A stretch of DNA of 64,000 bases, from positions 2,844,501-2,908,500 of the forward strand of contig OZ007497.1 of assembly GCA_963931805.1 (NCBI GenBank), written 5' to 3'. The position numbers and the translations under genes are program-made. Origin of the DNA: Microdon myrmicae. Taxonomy: Eukaryota > Arthropoda > Insecta > Diptera > Syrphidae. Below the pieces are notes generated by a model that did not search any database, was not told the DNA's origin, and worked only from the letters and a program-made list of their open reading frames with translations. This document shows, in pieces, positions 22,483-32,292 of the stretch (the first letter of the stretch is position 1; each line of letters begins with the position of its first letter).

Positions 22483-22668
22483 TCCTCGATAATATAGTGG
22501 TTAGTATACCCGCCTGTCACGCGGGAGACCGGTGCTCGATTCCCCGTCGGGGAGCCTCTGACGCAAGACTAATGACATTGCCCTGAAAAAACAAATCATT
22601 ATGGAAAATTTAACAAGCCCCAGGACTTGCTGAATAAGGCCAAGGCCGGTTCCTGGTTGTAGTACCGA
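22481..22668 (+). repeat. tRNA-Asp-derived SINE, main part
   Basis: The structure is a tRNA-Asp-like head (22483-22554), a family-specific body (CAAGACTAATGACATTGCCC, then AATCATTATGGAAAATTTAA), and a 3' end shared with an RTE-type LINE (GACTTGCTGAATAAGG to TTGTAGTACCGA). By eye, 41 of 47 bases agree between 22624-22670 and the reverse complement of the RTE tail near 49090-49136. The (GATG)n tail is separated from the rest by an LTR element inserted at 22669 and continues at 28764. SINEs of this kind are transcribed by Pol III and mobilised by the LINE whose tail they copy. Confidence 0.85.
22483..22554 (+). tRNA. tRNA-Asp(GTC)-like head of the SINE
   Basis: A 72-nt cloverleaf can be drawn: acceptor TCCTCGA/TCGGGGA, D arm with AGTGGTTAG, anticodon stem CCCGC/GCGGG around loop CTGTCAC (anticodon GTC, Asp), and a T arm with one mismatched pair (CGGTG/CCCCG) and loop CTCGATT instead of TTCAATT. 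No T-run terminator follows; the sequence passes straight into SINE body. It is therefore most likely the SINE promoter region, not a working tRNA gene, although a scanner may score it as tRNA-Asp. Confidence 0.6.
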
Positions 22669-23475
22669 TGTGGTGTATAAAGCCACAAAAAATTGGATAG
22701 TTGAATATAAAATCGGTTACCTGGTTTTCCTGCCGTTTTCTGCTGTTTTCTAGGGAGAGCTGAAGGTCCGTGCAGCAGCGTTTTTATCCGATTCAATCTG
22801 GACATCAAATAAATAAATCCTTCTCCAGCTCTTTGGATTCCTCTTCGTCTTCAGAGGCTGCTCCACCATCTTGGTTCTTCTTCCTTACACGACCAGGGCG
22901 GCCACCGCTAGATGGTGATTTTAGAGAGAATTTAATGTGTTTCCCCGAATTGACGAGTTCACTAAAACGAGCTTTTATTTTTTTTTCTTCTACGTTTTAT
23001 TTCAACGCTTCACTTTGGCAAATGTTACAGATTCTTTTCGCTTTTCCTTTTTTGAAATTTTTTTGCTTTAACCTTTAGTTTTAAATTTTTACTTTAACCT
23101 TTAGTTTTAAATTTTTACTTTAACCTTTAGTTTTGTTCAAAAAGAAAGCGGGATCATTTACTTCTGCCCTTCTACCTTTCTTCTGGCTGCAACTGAACTC
23201 TGTCTTCACTGCCTTCAATACCGTATCTTGCAGGCAAAAACAAAACAAACGGAATTGCAAAAACTCCTCTTGTTGTTTCCCTCTCTCCCTCTCCATCGAC
23301 ATCCACTCCGAAAACAGAGTTCGAACTTGCACACGATCCACACTCGAACAAGGCCATGTCCGCACACTCACATGTGGATCGTGCGCTTTTTCCACCACCT
23401 TACCATCAAATTATAATAATACCAAATTATCTAAAATCAACTAAATGATGGGGGTGGTGGAAGCCGTACTTAACC
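22669..23475 (-). repeat. 3' LTR of the gypsy-like element
   Basis: It starts TGTGGTGTATAAAGCCACA on the plus strand and ends at CCGTACTTAA before the C-run. It matches 27969-28763 along its length (GGTCCGTGCAGCAGC, GCAAAAACTCCTCTTGTTG, CATCGACATCCACTC, GTGGATCGTGCGCTTTT, CTTACCATCAAATTATA). It contains a private 26-bp tandem repeat (TTTAACCTTTAGTTTTAAAT) at about 23065-23135. Confidence 0.9.
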
Positions 23476-23485
23476 CCCCCCCCAC
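23474..23485 (-). other. Polypurine tract
   Basis: On the minus strand TGTGGGGGGGGGG lies immediately upstream of the 3' LTR. A G-run in this place is the standard primer for plus-strand DNA synthesis and fixes the element's orientation. Confidence 0.7.
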
Positions 23486-23589
23486 AAGACTGCGTGGCAT
23501 TCTTAGGAGAGGAATGTCACGCCGGAGAGTGGATGGCGGAGAGCAAACAAATATATAACTAACAAAATCAACAAAACAAATAACTAAAT

Positions 23590-23735
23590 AAATCAACATG
23601 CTTAAGTGTTAAGGTTAGTAAGTTTTAGGCTACCTAGTTGTTAGTGTTAGTAAGAAATAAATAGCACTTAAATGTTAATGTTAGTAAATAAATAATACTT
23701 ATGTGCTAGTGTTAGTAAAAAGTAAATAACAATAA
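23590..23735. repeat. ~32-bp tandem repeat inside the LTR element
   Basis: GTTAGTGTTAGTAA-like words recur at about 23611, 23638, 23671 and 23706 with spacing near 27-35 bp, separated by AAATAAATA. This is non-coding 3' internal region. Confidence 0.6.
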
Positions 23736-23889
23736 TTTCATAGGGGAACACCAACATGAACTCCCCGAAGATCAGGACACAACAAGCAACACAGACTTCC
23801 ATCTATCGCGGCGGTCCCGACACTGAAACCGATGATCCAACCGAAAGTTCGACCGCCCACACGATCCGGTTAGGACCCCCGCGCTAAGG

Positions 23890-24300
23890 CGAGGTGATCC
23901 CCTCTCGTCTAACCTCCAAAATGTCACCCGGCCGGCGAAATCGTCCCGCTCATATATATTTTCCTTCCAATTTTTTGGACTCCTTTACTTGCCCCGGTGC
24001 ATGGGTTGGCAGAGCGAGGGTTGCCCCGTTCCGACGGCAAAACCTACCATCACCCGACATTATAGTGCGCTTTCGCAACTTCATATTAGTGATCCAACCC
24101 CCAGCACTGGGGTTTGCCCTTGCAGTCTGCGCTGGGAATGCGCCTGCAGCATTAGGCCTGACCTTAAAGACTTTTTCGTCAGACTCTCTATTTGGTGTCC
24201 TTCGACGAAGGTCCTTTACAAGGACGAAGATTCCGGAGGGAAACCAGCGTCTGGTCAGCTGGGACCAGGGGCTCCAAGATTCAGGAAGGCTTAACCTTTC
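23890..24300 (-). other. 3' internal region of the LTR element, no assigned product
   Basis: Minus-strand translation gives a partly open frame including SGIFVLVKDLRRRTPN, which faintly recalls the basic C-terminal tail of gypsy integrases (DLVL.K..R). The match is too weak for a call. No HHCC or DDE integrase motif was found. The open plus-strand frame over the same interval has no recognisable content. Confidence 0.3.
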
Positions 24301-24301
24301 C

Positions 24302-24700
24302 TTATTTGTTTTTTATAAAAATGTTGTCTATAACTATGTTATCAACGTCCGGTGTTCGGGGTTTATCCGGGTGACCACGTGGGTAGCACGTGGTTGAACA
24401 TCTTTTCGCAGCCCTCCCCTGTATGTGTAGGGTCTCCGGGCGAGTACCTGCCGCAGTATCGACCTTAACAGGTCCTTTTGGCACGTCTCCACATTCGGCT
24501 GCCACATGTTCAACCCTTCCCGTCCAATAGGTGACAAATTGAATGGAGAATGGCACGGGATTTACGGCCGTTCGGGGAAAAACCAAACAACCACCCGGCC
24601 CGTCTACCTTACAATTCCGAGACAGGAAGTCGTACCCCAACAATCCGTTTTCCTCCAAACCTGGCAAGGAGTCCACTATTTAGAAACTGCAGGGAATCTC
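24302..24700 (-). pseudogene. Retroviral-type aspartic protease remnant
   Basis: The minus-strand frame contains GLEENGLLGYDFLSRN, equivalent to the ILGxDFL motif in the C-terminal half of LTR-retroelement proteases (GILGRDFL in gypsy-type elements). Preceding residues read F.IVDSLPG across a stop, as expected for the strand before that motif. The N-terminal DTGA catalytic triad was not found in the adjoining 150 bp, so the enzyme is dead or the catalytic part has been lost. The following frame (to 24302) is open but unassigned. In an intact element this domain would process the polyprotein, and RT would follow directly; here it does not. Confidence 0.6.
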
Positions 24701-24819
24701 ATGGTGCAACTTGAAATTCCCAGTGCAGCATCCCCTCGACTTGCCTTTGACAAACAGCGCTTGGAGCGTTGTAGATCTATGCACATCCATGCCATATCTA
24801 GGATGGAGTGCCTTCAGCT

Positions 24820-26819
24820 TCAACAGGGTGATCTCCGTTCAGGATTGTCCCGCTCGGGAGTCGCACTGGACTCCGAACTAGCGGAACTGGAGGTATTATT
24901 TCTGCCTACTTTGGGCCCAATGCGCCGGGGTCGCCATTTCCGGTTCCCCGCGCTGCCCGATGCGGCATCATGCCTCGCATCCGTTTTCGAGGACTTCGAG
25001 TCCATGGAGTCGTGTCGTTTACCGCCACCGCTCGACACGGGCGACCGTCGCCTACTATCTCCACTCACCTCCCGGCAGTCCGAAGCCACCGCGCGACTAC
25101 CACCGCCTTCTCGATTGCGTCGGCGCTGTCTCCGACGCTTTCCGCGCCTATTTCCCGCGCTCCCCCCAGTCTCCACCTGGGTGTCCCGCTCTTGGCCCGC
25201 AACAGGTGCTGCTCCGGCGTGCCGCTTGCGGGGAGAAACCTGGGAACCCTGTTGCTGCTCCCACCTTTGTCTATATTTGCACCCGCGCAAGTCATGACCT
25301 TGACGGCCACAAAACTCGCAGCAGCACCGGACGCTGAATACTCTGGGGTCCGACGACGCCGGCTCGCCACCCGCAGACGGGGGCTGCGGCTCCGGCAGGG
25401 CTCTTCTCTGAAACTGCGGTCGCTTATGGGGCGGTCCATGCCGCGCGAATCCGCCCTGCTGTCCTCTACCCCTGTATGGAGTCTGGGGTACGCGCGTCCT
25501 TGTCGGACGATCCGGGCAGTCCACTATATCGTGGCCATACCGCCAGCATTCGCGACAGAAAGGAGTATTTCGTCTTTGCAGACATTCGTCGTACACATGA
25601 CCTCTCAGCTTGCAAACATTGCATATTGTCTGGGATTCCAGGGGGTGCGCGATCGACCAACCGGATCCCGGAACGGATTGTCCGGATCCGATCGATCCTG
25701 AGGCCATACGCCCCCCGAGCCAAGCTTTGCGGCTCTCCACTCCGGCTCGAGGAAAACACGGTATTTGACCATGCTCCCTCGCCAGAGGAGGCCGGGGCAT
25801 AGGCACCAGCATCTGTTCAATAACTAAGAGGCCCGTACGACCGCTCCCAAATACAACTGTCCTCCTCCCGTCGACGACTATATGGCTCTTCGGCAGGCAA
25901 CACGAATGACACCGCCCGGGGATCAAGATTCGATAAAGCCGGCACCGGCGCCGCGGTGCAATCCCTAAACGTGGAGAAAGGGCCATCTATAAAGGTTGAG
26001 GAGTTTCCCGGTCCTACATTCAACGATTCCGACGTTCGATCGGCGATTCCGGGCCGCGCATCTACAAACGGGTCATCTTGCGCAACATTTCCCAACTAGC
26101 TCGCTCGAAACCGGTCAGGTGGTCCACCATACTGTGAAATGGGACATCACCCAACGTGAGGAGGAAGTGCCTTAGTCCTTCACCCTTAAGCCCCTTACCA
26201 ACACCGCTTTGGCCATTCCCTCAAGCTGGCTTGCGAAGACGGACCTACCCTGGCGACCATAGTAACGCTCAGCGCCCTCCTCGCACCGTATCACGGCCCG
26301 CTTCACTCGGGAAACGAAACTCGTGGCATCCTCGGAGGGAAGCTGTCGCAGTTTGGATAGTTACGCGCACAACTCCTCATACGACACCCGGGGTTCAAAG
26401 GCCTCCCTGAGACGCTGTTCCGCTTCGAAGAAGGTCGTGGGTGTCCTCTCCTCGAACATTCGATAGGCCTCGCCGCTCAGCCTAGAGGGTAGCCACCGGA
26501 GGAAGGTATGTTCCTCCTCCACCGCCAGACCATCCAAGGTCCTCCTGCAGCCCTTGAGAAACAAGGAGAGTCTCTCGGCTGTCTCCGGACCTTCCTGTCC
26601 CGAAAACATGGGGACCGCCTTCGACACGAGGTCGAAAACCCTATCTGTGCCCAAAATGGTCCGTACAGGACATGGTTGTGGGCCCAGTTTAAAATACGAG
26701 GGCATCGGTGTGTTCCCCATGCTTTCAACAGCCTGTTTGCTAACGGTGGGAGGAGGGCGCGTTGGTGATCGTTCGTCCACAAATTCGTCTCGCGAATCGT
26801 GGAATGCCTCCGGATCCAC
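24820..26819 (-). pseudogene. Gag (capsid and three CCHC zinc knuckles), frameshifted
   Basis: The N-terminal frame (26819-26361) has the capsid-like stretch VPMFSGQEGPETAERLSLFL, then FLRWLPSRLSGEAYRMF and AEQRLREAFEPRVSYEELCA, the usual gypsy Gag capsid pattern. After frame changes near 26360-25990, a 388-codon frame (25986-24820) carries the nucleocapsid with three zinc knuckles: CNVCKLRGHVYDEC (residues 122-135), CRECWRYGHDIVDC (144-157) and CEFCGRQGHDLRGC (223-236). A basic Arg-rich tail (RRGKRRRQRRRNR) follows. All CCHC ligands are intact. Gag packages element RNA into virus-like particles. The long plus-strand frames across this GC-rich interval are antisense shadows. Confidence 0.85.
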
Positions 26820-26899
26820 CTCGTCACCCGGCGGCTCGGGAAATGCCTCGGGCCGCGCCCGGGCAGGGGTGCCCTCTCGGCCTTCTCTTTGCCGCTGCC

Positions 26900-27944
26900 T
26901 CGTCTGAATTTATAGGCCGTCTAACCAAACTCAACATTTCTCGATACCAAACAACACCCGGGATCCCGAGAAGAGAGAGCAACTCCGCCGTCGACAGAAC
27001 TAATCAACAGCAAGGATGCGAAACACAACAATAAACACGCTTCCTCACCACGAACGAACGAAAGACGGCACAACACAAGCGACCACTACACCGCCCGAGA
27101 ATGGAGAGAAAGAGAAAGGGGGAAGGAAAGAAAAAGAGAAGGAAAAAAAATTTCAAACGCGCCTCTCGTCGCGCATAAAAACAATATACACCTTTAGGTA
27201 ATTCTGCAACGCAGCAAAAAAAAAAAATCTACCGCGCAGCTGAAAAAGGAAGAAAAGAAGGAAAGAATACCCGTACAAAAGTGTGGCTAATAATTTAAAA
27301 TCTTGGAATTCCAAATTAACATATAAATGAAATAAATGATCAAAAACTTCAACCCAATTCACAATCAGTGGGATATACAAAGTTCGAAACAAAAACAAGA
27401 ATATTACATCGAGTACATTTAGCTTAACAAAACGGAGTATTCAAGTAAACTCAGAAATTCAAAATATAAAGTTTTTCAATAATACAAAAAAAATATTTGA
27501 CCAAATTGGATTCACTAAAGCATTTAGGATCGCTCAAAATTTCGACCTGGTGACAGTAACATATTAAGTATATATTTCTAAGTTTAGGACTTCGTAATTG
27601 AAATATGGTACGTATATAAGTTTTAAATTCAAGTCTTTGAAATTGACATCTAACATATAAATAATTCCAGTTTTGTGTAAATTTTTCATCTAATTAATGC
27701 TTGCTCTGCAGCCACTGTATCACAATTCACAGCTGCAAACGATGAAAAGCACCAACAAAAAAAATCATCCACAGCGCCCGTGCAAAGTTATTCCGCTATT
27801 CGACCACCGTTCCTGTGGTTGTTAGCAACAATGTGCATAATTTTGAAACGTTCTTAAATTTAGTTGGCCAGATTCTGATATGTCCCAGGTTCCTTCAGGA
27901 TTCGGGCTTTTCGAGCACTTAGGAGTTTTCAACCTCGGGCTTCC
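26900..27944 (-). other. 5' untranslated leader of the LTR element
   Basis: A/T-rich sequence between primer site and gag with no motif-bearing frame. Such a ~1-kb leader may hold packaging signals, but none can be recognised by eye. Confidence 0.5.
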
Positions 27945-27945
27945 T

Positions 27946-27967
27946 CGAATCCTGTCCGCAGCGCCAG
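27946..27967 (-). other. Primer-binding site with unusually long tRNA match
   Basis: On the minus strand, two bases after the 5' LTR, TGGCGCTGCGGACAGGATTC begins the internal region. Its reverse complement reads like a complete tRNA 3' end: TCGAATCCTG (T loop and T stem), an acceptor strand and CCA. The match therefore runs past the usual 18 nt into the T loop. The acceptor pattern does not let me name the isoacceptor with confidence. Confidence 0.7.
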
Positions 27968-27968
27968 T

Positions 27969-28763
27969 TGTGGCACATAAAGCCACACAAAATTTGGATA
28001 GTGGAATATAAAATTGGTTACCTGGTTTTTCCGCCGTTTTCTGCTACTTTGCCGGGGAGAGTTGGAGGTCCGTGCAGCAGCTTTCATCCGATTCAATCCT
28101 GGTTCTTTTTCATTACCACGGACAGGGCGGCCACAGCCAGATGGTGATTTTGTAGGGAATTACGATGGATAGATTTGGCCAATCCAAGTTTGGACACTTG
28201 CGTCAGTAAACGACGCTCCACACAAGAAAAGAGTTTTTTCTTTTTCTTCGTTTTATTTCCAATTTTAACTTTAACAAACTTTCAGTTTTAATTTCCAACT
28301 TCAACTTTTAGTTTTACGTTTAATTTCCAATTTTAGTTTTAACAAACTTTTAGGTTTACGTTTAATTTCCAAAAACTTATCTTCACAATCTTCTTCTTTT
28401 TCCAAAAAAAAAGTTACTTCTTGTTAATGAACGGGAAAACTCTCCTCCTTCTTGCTTTTTTCACTTCTCAAAAACTGAACTCTATCTAACAGCACTCAAA
28501 AACAGTACCGAGCAGGCAAAAACAAAACAAACGGAATTGCAAAAACTCCTCTTGTTGTTTCCCTCTCTCCCTCTCCATCGACATCCACTCGGAAAACAGA
28601 GTTCGAACTTGCACACGATCCACACTCGAACAGGGGCATGTCCGCACACTCACATGTGGATCGTGCGCTTTTCGCACCACCTTACCATCAAATTATATTA
28701 AAACCAAATTACCTAAAATCATCTAAATGAGGGGGGGGGGGGGGGTGGAAGCCGTACGTAACA
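27969..28763 (-). repeat. 5' LTR of the gypsy-like element
   Basis: It starts TGTGGCACATAAAGCCACAC and ends CCGTACGTAACA on the plus strand. It matches the left LTR, with independent small indels and its own TTTAATTTCCAA tandem variation at 28250-28375. A 17-base G-run lies near 28729-28745. Confidence 0.9.
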
Positions 28764-28775
28764 TCGATGATGATG

Positions 28776-28827
<52 letters not shown>

Positions 28828-28830
28828 TTT
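28764..28830 (+). repeat. Displaced SINE tail and (AT)n array
   Basis: TCGATGATGATGATATG continues the SINE 3' end interrupted at 22668 (whose relatives end GTGCGGATGATGATG). It runs into (AT)n/(TATG)n identical in type to the array upstream of the SINE head. Confidence 0.8.
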
Positions 28831-28935
28831 TTTTTTAATTGCTTAAGAACCTAATTTAATATAACTTAAATCTTACTCTACCCTAATTCTAGAAAAGCTA
28901 AATCTGTGTAAGCTGGTTGATGTTGGAGTTACTTC
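28831..28935 (+). repeat. Right half of tandem unit 2
   Basis: TTAATTGCTTAAGAACCTAA, ATCTTACTCTACCCTAATTC and TAAGCTGGTTGATGTTGGAG match 22164-22256 almost base for base. This restores unit 2 of the tandem duplication when joined to 22420. Confidence 0.85.
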
Positions 28936-29071
28936 ATCGACATTGGTACATAGGTCTTTATTTGCCATTCAACCACCAAAACGTTTGATGCGGTTCAATA
29001 ATGTCATCCCGGTCTCTATGGGAAATAGCTCTATTGAACCGCAAAGGCTCTTCTTCGGTGCACGTGACTTC

Positions 29072-30110
29072 TCAATCGTAGCACAATCGCCCGTCTACGG
29101 AAGGTCTACCTACGTGATAAATCAGCGGAACTCCGCATTCATTGTGTATAAGACCGTTCATATCAAATTCGGGAAACGCCTCTGATGGAACAAAGCCATT
29201 ACGGCGGACTCTCTCAAAATACAAAGTATTTGTATAATAACCTCCGAAAATTGGGTCATTGAGGTTGGCTCTCGCAATATGTTCTCTGATTAATTTGATC
29301 ATAAAATTAGCCTCCCTATTTATGTAGGCTTCGTTATATAAGGTCTCATTTGGATAATACCTTTTGTAGTCAGATTCCGGTGTTCGATATAATTTGAGAC
29401 AAGTTCTAAGATCTTTTCTTTCGAACACCCGATCTTTTCCATCATATTTGGACCTATGTTGAACCACACTGGGCATTCATATATAATCATGGGCCTGATT
29501 AGGGCCATATAGCATATAACTTTTACCCTGCTATCAAGTTGGCTACTGTGAAATAGCCTCCTCGTCATAGCAAATTTTTTTGTGGCCTTGACCGAAGCTG
29601 CCTCCACATGTCTGTTAAAATACAGGTACTGATCAAGCCAAATACCAAGGTATTTAACCACACTTTTGGTTTCCATTTTGTGTTCATGCGGTCCCACGAT
29701 AACTAACTTTCGTCAGTTTTTTCTTATGTCATTTATGGGTTTATGGAGCGGGGTTCCAAATAGAATAGCTCCACATTTCTGGAAGTTTTTTAATCAGGAT
29801 TTCAGTGATATTATCTTCTGGTCGTGTCTGTCAGTAAATTGTCTGTCCTTTTCTAATAAAGGTAGCGACACCTCCCCCTTGTGACGAATTGGGTCGGTCT
29901 CTTCGAATAATATCATGGTTTTTGTGCTAAAGTTTATTACTCTGGTTTAACTTAGTTTCCCCAGCTAGAAGCACATCAGGGTTTTTGTCTTGCAGTAGGT
30001 TAAAAAGGGTGGTTCTTTTCTTGGTCCTTATACTTGAATTTATATTCACGACAAGAGCTTTAATTGCTCTTTTGGTTAGGGGGTTTATAGTGACGGCTGG
30101 CTAGATAACT
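29072..30110 (-). pseudogene. I/jockey-like LINE ORF2: endonuclease start joined to C-terminal part
   Basis: Reading right to left, the endonuclease begins near 30050 with VNINSSIRTKK, then LLQDKNPDVLLAGETKLNQ and the RRDRPNSSQGGGVATFIRK block (29840-29900), matching the first third of the LINE endonuclease. It then jumps, near 29700, to KSVVKYLGIWLDQYLYFNRH, MALIRPMIIYECPVWFNI and FERKDLRTCLKLYRTPESDY. These are the thumb and post-RT regions. The rest of the endonuclease and the whole RT catalytic core are missing. Frameshifts near 29470 separate the last two frames. It lies downstream of a matching ORF1 (30120-31160). Confidence 0.8.
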
Positions 30111-30119
30111 GCGAATAGA

Positions 30120-31160
30120 TCCAGTCTAGTGTCCTGGTCCTTTATTTGTTTTTGCATTTGTGTCATCTGCGCCTGAATAGCGAACAAGGTTGTGAGCACA
30201 TCTGCTGGTGTTACTATTTCTGGAGGCACCGCATGTTGCGCCGGTACCCGTGTGGTAGGGACTGGGGAAGTGCGAGTAGATTTCGTTTATTTGACTTTGC
30301 AGCTGTGTTATCTGGCTCTGTAGATTGAGCAAGATTGTGAACAAGTCTGCTTGTGAAGTTGTTTCAGTCTGTGCTGAAGTATTTGTGGGTATCAGTGTTG
30401 AAGCTTGTGTTGGGGTTCCACCGCCTCTCGCTATTTGTGCGTAAGTTCGCTGAGGGGTAACAGTTATCGATCTTGTGTGATTTGACTTAGTTTTGCTGAG
30501 TCACCCCCCTCGACGCTATTTCTCGATATTTAGAACAACCTCGGTAGTTAGCGGGGTATCCCACATTCCGACATACTGCACACTTTAAAAGGGTTTTGTC
30601 TCCCACTCTCTCTTTACCCAGAGCGCACTCCTCTGCATTATGATCCTGACCGTATTTCACGAAACGATGGTGCATTTCGCAGTTCGCCGCTGAATGCCAG
30701 CGGACGCGTTCAAAATGGTTTCTGCCTTTTTTTTAGTTTGTCCCATATTATACTTTGGTGGTCCAGGACTATTATTTTCCGTAGACTACCAATTTTACTA
30801 TTTGGGGTTAACTGTACCAGGAAGAAGTGTAGCTTCCGGCTTTTCCTTTTAGACTTAGCTATGGTGAATGGTTTGACCATACGAAATTCAAGGTCATCGT
30901 GTACTTTAGCGCTTGCAGCATTTTCAAAATGTTCTTCGGTTCAGTTTCAGTGTCGACGCCCTTTAATAGAACTGTAATATTTTAAGTTCTTTTGGCGTGT
31001 AGGAAAGGAATTCCGCGTTGGGTCTTTTCAAAACATTTTTAATTTTAATATGATCACCAACGTTATATGTGTGAGTGGCATGCCTATTGCCTCCCAGCCT
31101 TTTAATCACAAAACCATTATCCTTTTGGCTTCGGATTTTTTTGTTGTTCCAGCGCTTCAA
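30120..31160 (-). pseudogene. LINE ORF1 (zinc-knuckle RNA-binding protein) remnant
   Basis: Pieces in order on the minus strand: VLKRPNAEFLSYTPKELK (about 31025-30970), LLKGVDTETEPKNILKMLQ (continuing to about 30910), then after frame changes VKYGQDHNAEEC and KCAVCRNVGYPANYRGC (30530-30580). The last is the CxxCGxxGHPANYRGC knuckle characteristic of jockey/I ORF1p, with Val-Gly-Tyr in place of the usual Gly-His, so one zinc ligand (His) is lost. A Gln-rich coiled-coil-like stretch (LLNLQSQITQLQSQINEIY) lies at 30270-30345. Multiple stops make it inactive. It would have bound LINE RNA. Confidence 0.75.
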
Positions 31161-31656
31161 CTTTTTTCTTTCTTCCGCTGTAGTTGGAAATAGAGGGGAA
31201 TGTATTCTCCGCCTTGATTTGTTGTTGTTCTAACATAAGATCTGCAGCTTTGTTGCGAGTAATCATTATGTTATTTATTTCGCTCTCTGTGTTTTTTTTT
31301 TTTTGCCGCTTTTAATTTCGGATTGGTGCATGAAGAACGGTTTAATAGGCTTATTTTGTCTTTTAATAACCTATTCTTTGTTTTTATCCGCTCTTCACTG
31401 CCCATGTCGGAGTCAGCAGGACACACACGTTAACACAACAAGTGCAAACACTAGCGTTCTTATTTCACTTAGTGCAGACAATTTGTTTTTCTTCAACATT
31501 CCATCGAATGTTCGCACAACACAATTAGGTCTTTGGTCACACTTTTTTTGTTGTCACTTTTCACAAAGCAAAACACGGCACGAAAATCGAATCTATTGTC
31601 TTGTTCGGGTATTTGGTCTACCTGACTTCACTTTTAAGACCGTTCCGTTGTGAGAT
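31161..31656. other. Unassigned DNA between inverted LINE copies
   Basis: No motif was recognised. The open plus-strand frame 31303-31653 shows nothing familiar. Confidence 0.4.
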
Positions 31657-32292
31657 TTGTTAAATAACTTTTGTCGGTTGTCGACACTTCTTTACCGGGT
31701 GATGGTCAATTCGGTACTGGTGCAAGATGACTCGAACAGAATCAAATGTTTTTGCGACGACTGGAAATTAAAGACCAATTTTCAGAAAACAGAAACTATC
31801 CAGGGCATCGAGAATAGTCATTTACTACAAGTAAAAACTGTGGTTAAATATCTTGATATCAGGGTTGATCAGCATCTTTTCTTTGATAAGGACGTAGCAG
31901 CTACCCTTATCACAGCTAAAAGGACATATCTTATGACAAGAAGTCTCTTCCGTAGTAGTCCTCTAGAGCTTCTTCTAGAATTTTTTATACTCGACATCAT
32001 CCGACCAGTACTGGTGTATGGCTGCCGGGTATGGTACTGTGGGGACCGATGTAGATGTACCAACGTATGGCACCAGTTAACTATCGCCCCACTAGAGAGT
32101 TGTTCACCAGCGAACTGTCCACAGACGCAAGAGAAAATGAAACACACTGAGTTGGCCGGCCGTAAGGGTCTTTTTATCACACAAGGTGAGGCGAATATTG
32201 TTTTGATTTTTGTACACTGCAAATTAAACATATCCATTCCACTAACAAGCACTCAAATGACACGATTGTACCGGATACCAGTTTTTGAATAA
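31657..32292 (+). pseudogene. I/jockey-like LINE ORF2 fragment, opposite orientation to its neighbour
   Basis: The frame reads IKCFCDDWKLKTNFQKTETI (RT end, the WK...N..KTE motif), then KTVVKYLDIRVDQHLFFDKD and MTRSLFRSSPLELLLEF and IIRPVLVYGCRVW. The second and third blocks align with KSVVKYLGIWLDQYLYFNRH and MTRRLFHSSQLDSRVKV of the minus-strand copy at 29.1-29.7 kb, so both belong to one LINE family or close kin. The catalytic FADD motif is not included. The open frame is long, but its last third (after about 32050) is no longer LINE-like. Confidence 0.75.

Larger units (their letters stand above)
22669..28763 (-). mobile_element. Non-autonomous gypsy-like LTR retroelement (gag and protease remnant only)
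   Basis: Two direct LTRs of about 0.8 kb (22669-23475 and 27969-28763) flank 4.5 kb of internal DNA. Orientation is minus: the primer site abuts the right LTR and the polypurine tract abuts the left one. The inside carries gag with zinc knuckles and a protease remnant, but no RT, RNase H or integrase motif was found in any frame. Flanks CCGA (22665-22668) and TCGA (28764-28767) may be a 4-bp target duplication with one change. The LTRs differ at many sites (about one in ten over the first 55 bp by eye), so the insertion is old. It sits in the tail of the SINE. Confidence 0.85.

Noticed and set aside
22483..22554. A functional tRNA-Asp gene
   Set aside because: T-stem mismatch, altered B box, no terminator and a SINE body attached; I listed it as a SINE head.
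23894..24397. 167-codon plus-strand frame
   Set aside because: It lies inside the LTR element on the wrong strand and has no recognisable domain.
24506..25701. Long plus-strand frames of 243 and 263 codons
   Set aside because: They are antisense to the gag gene in a GC-rich stretch and show no motif; the minus strand carries the zinc knuckles.
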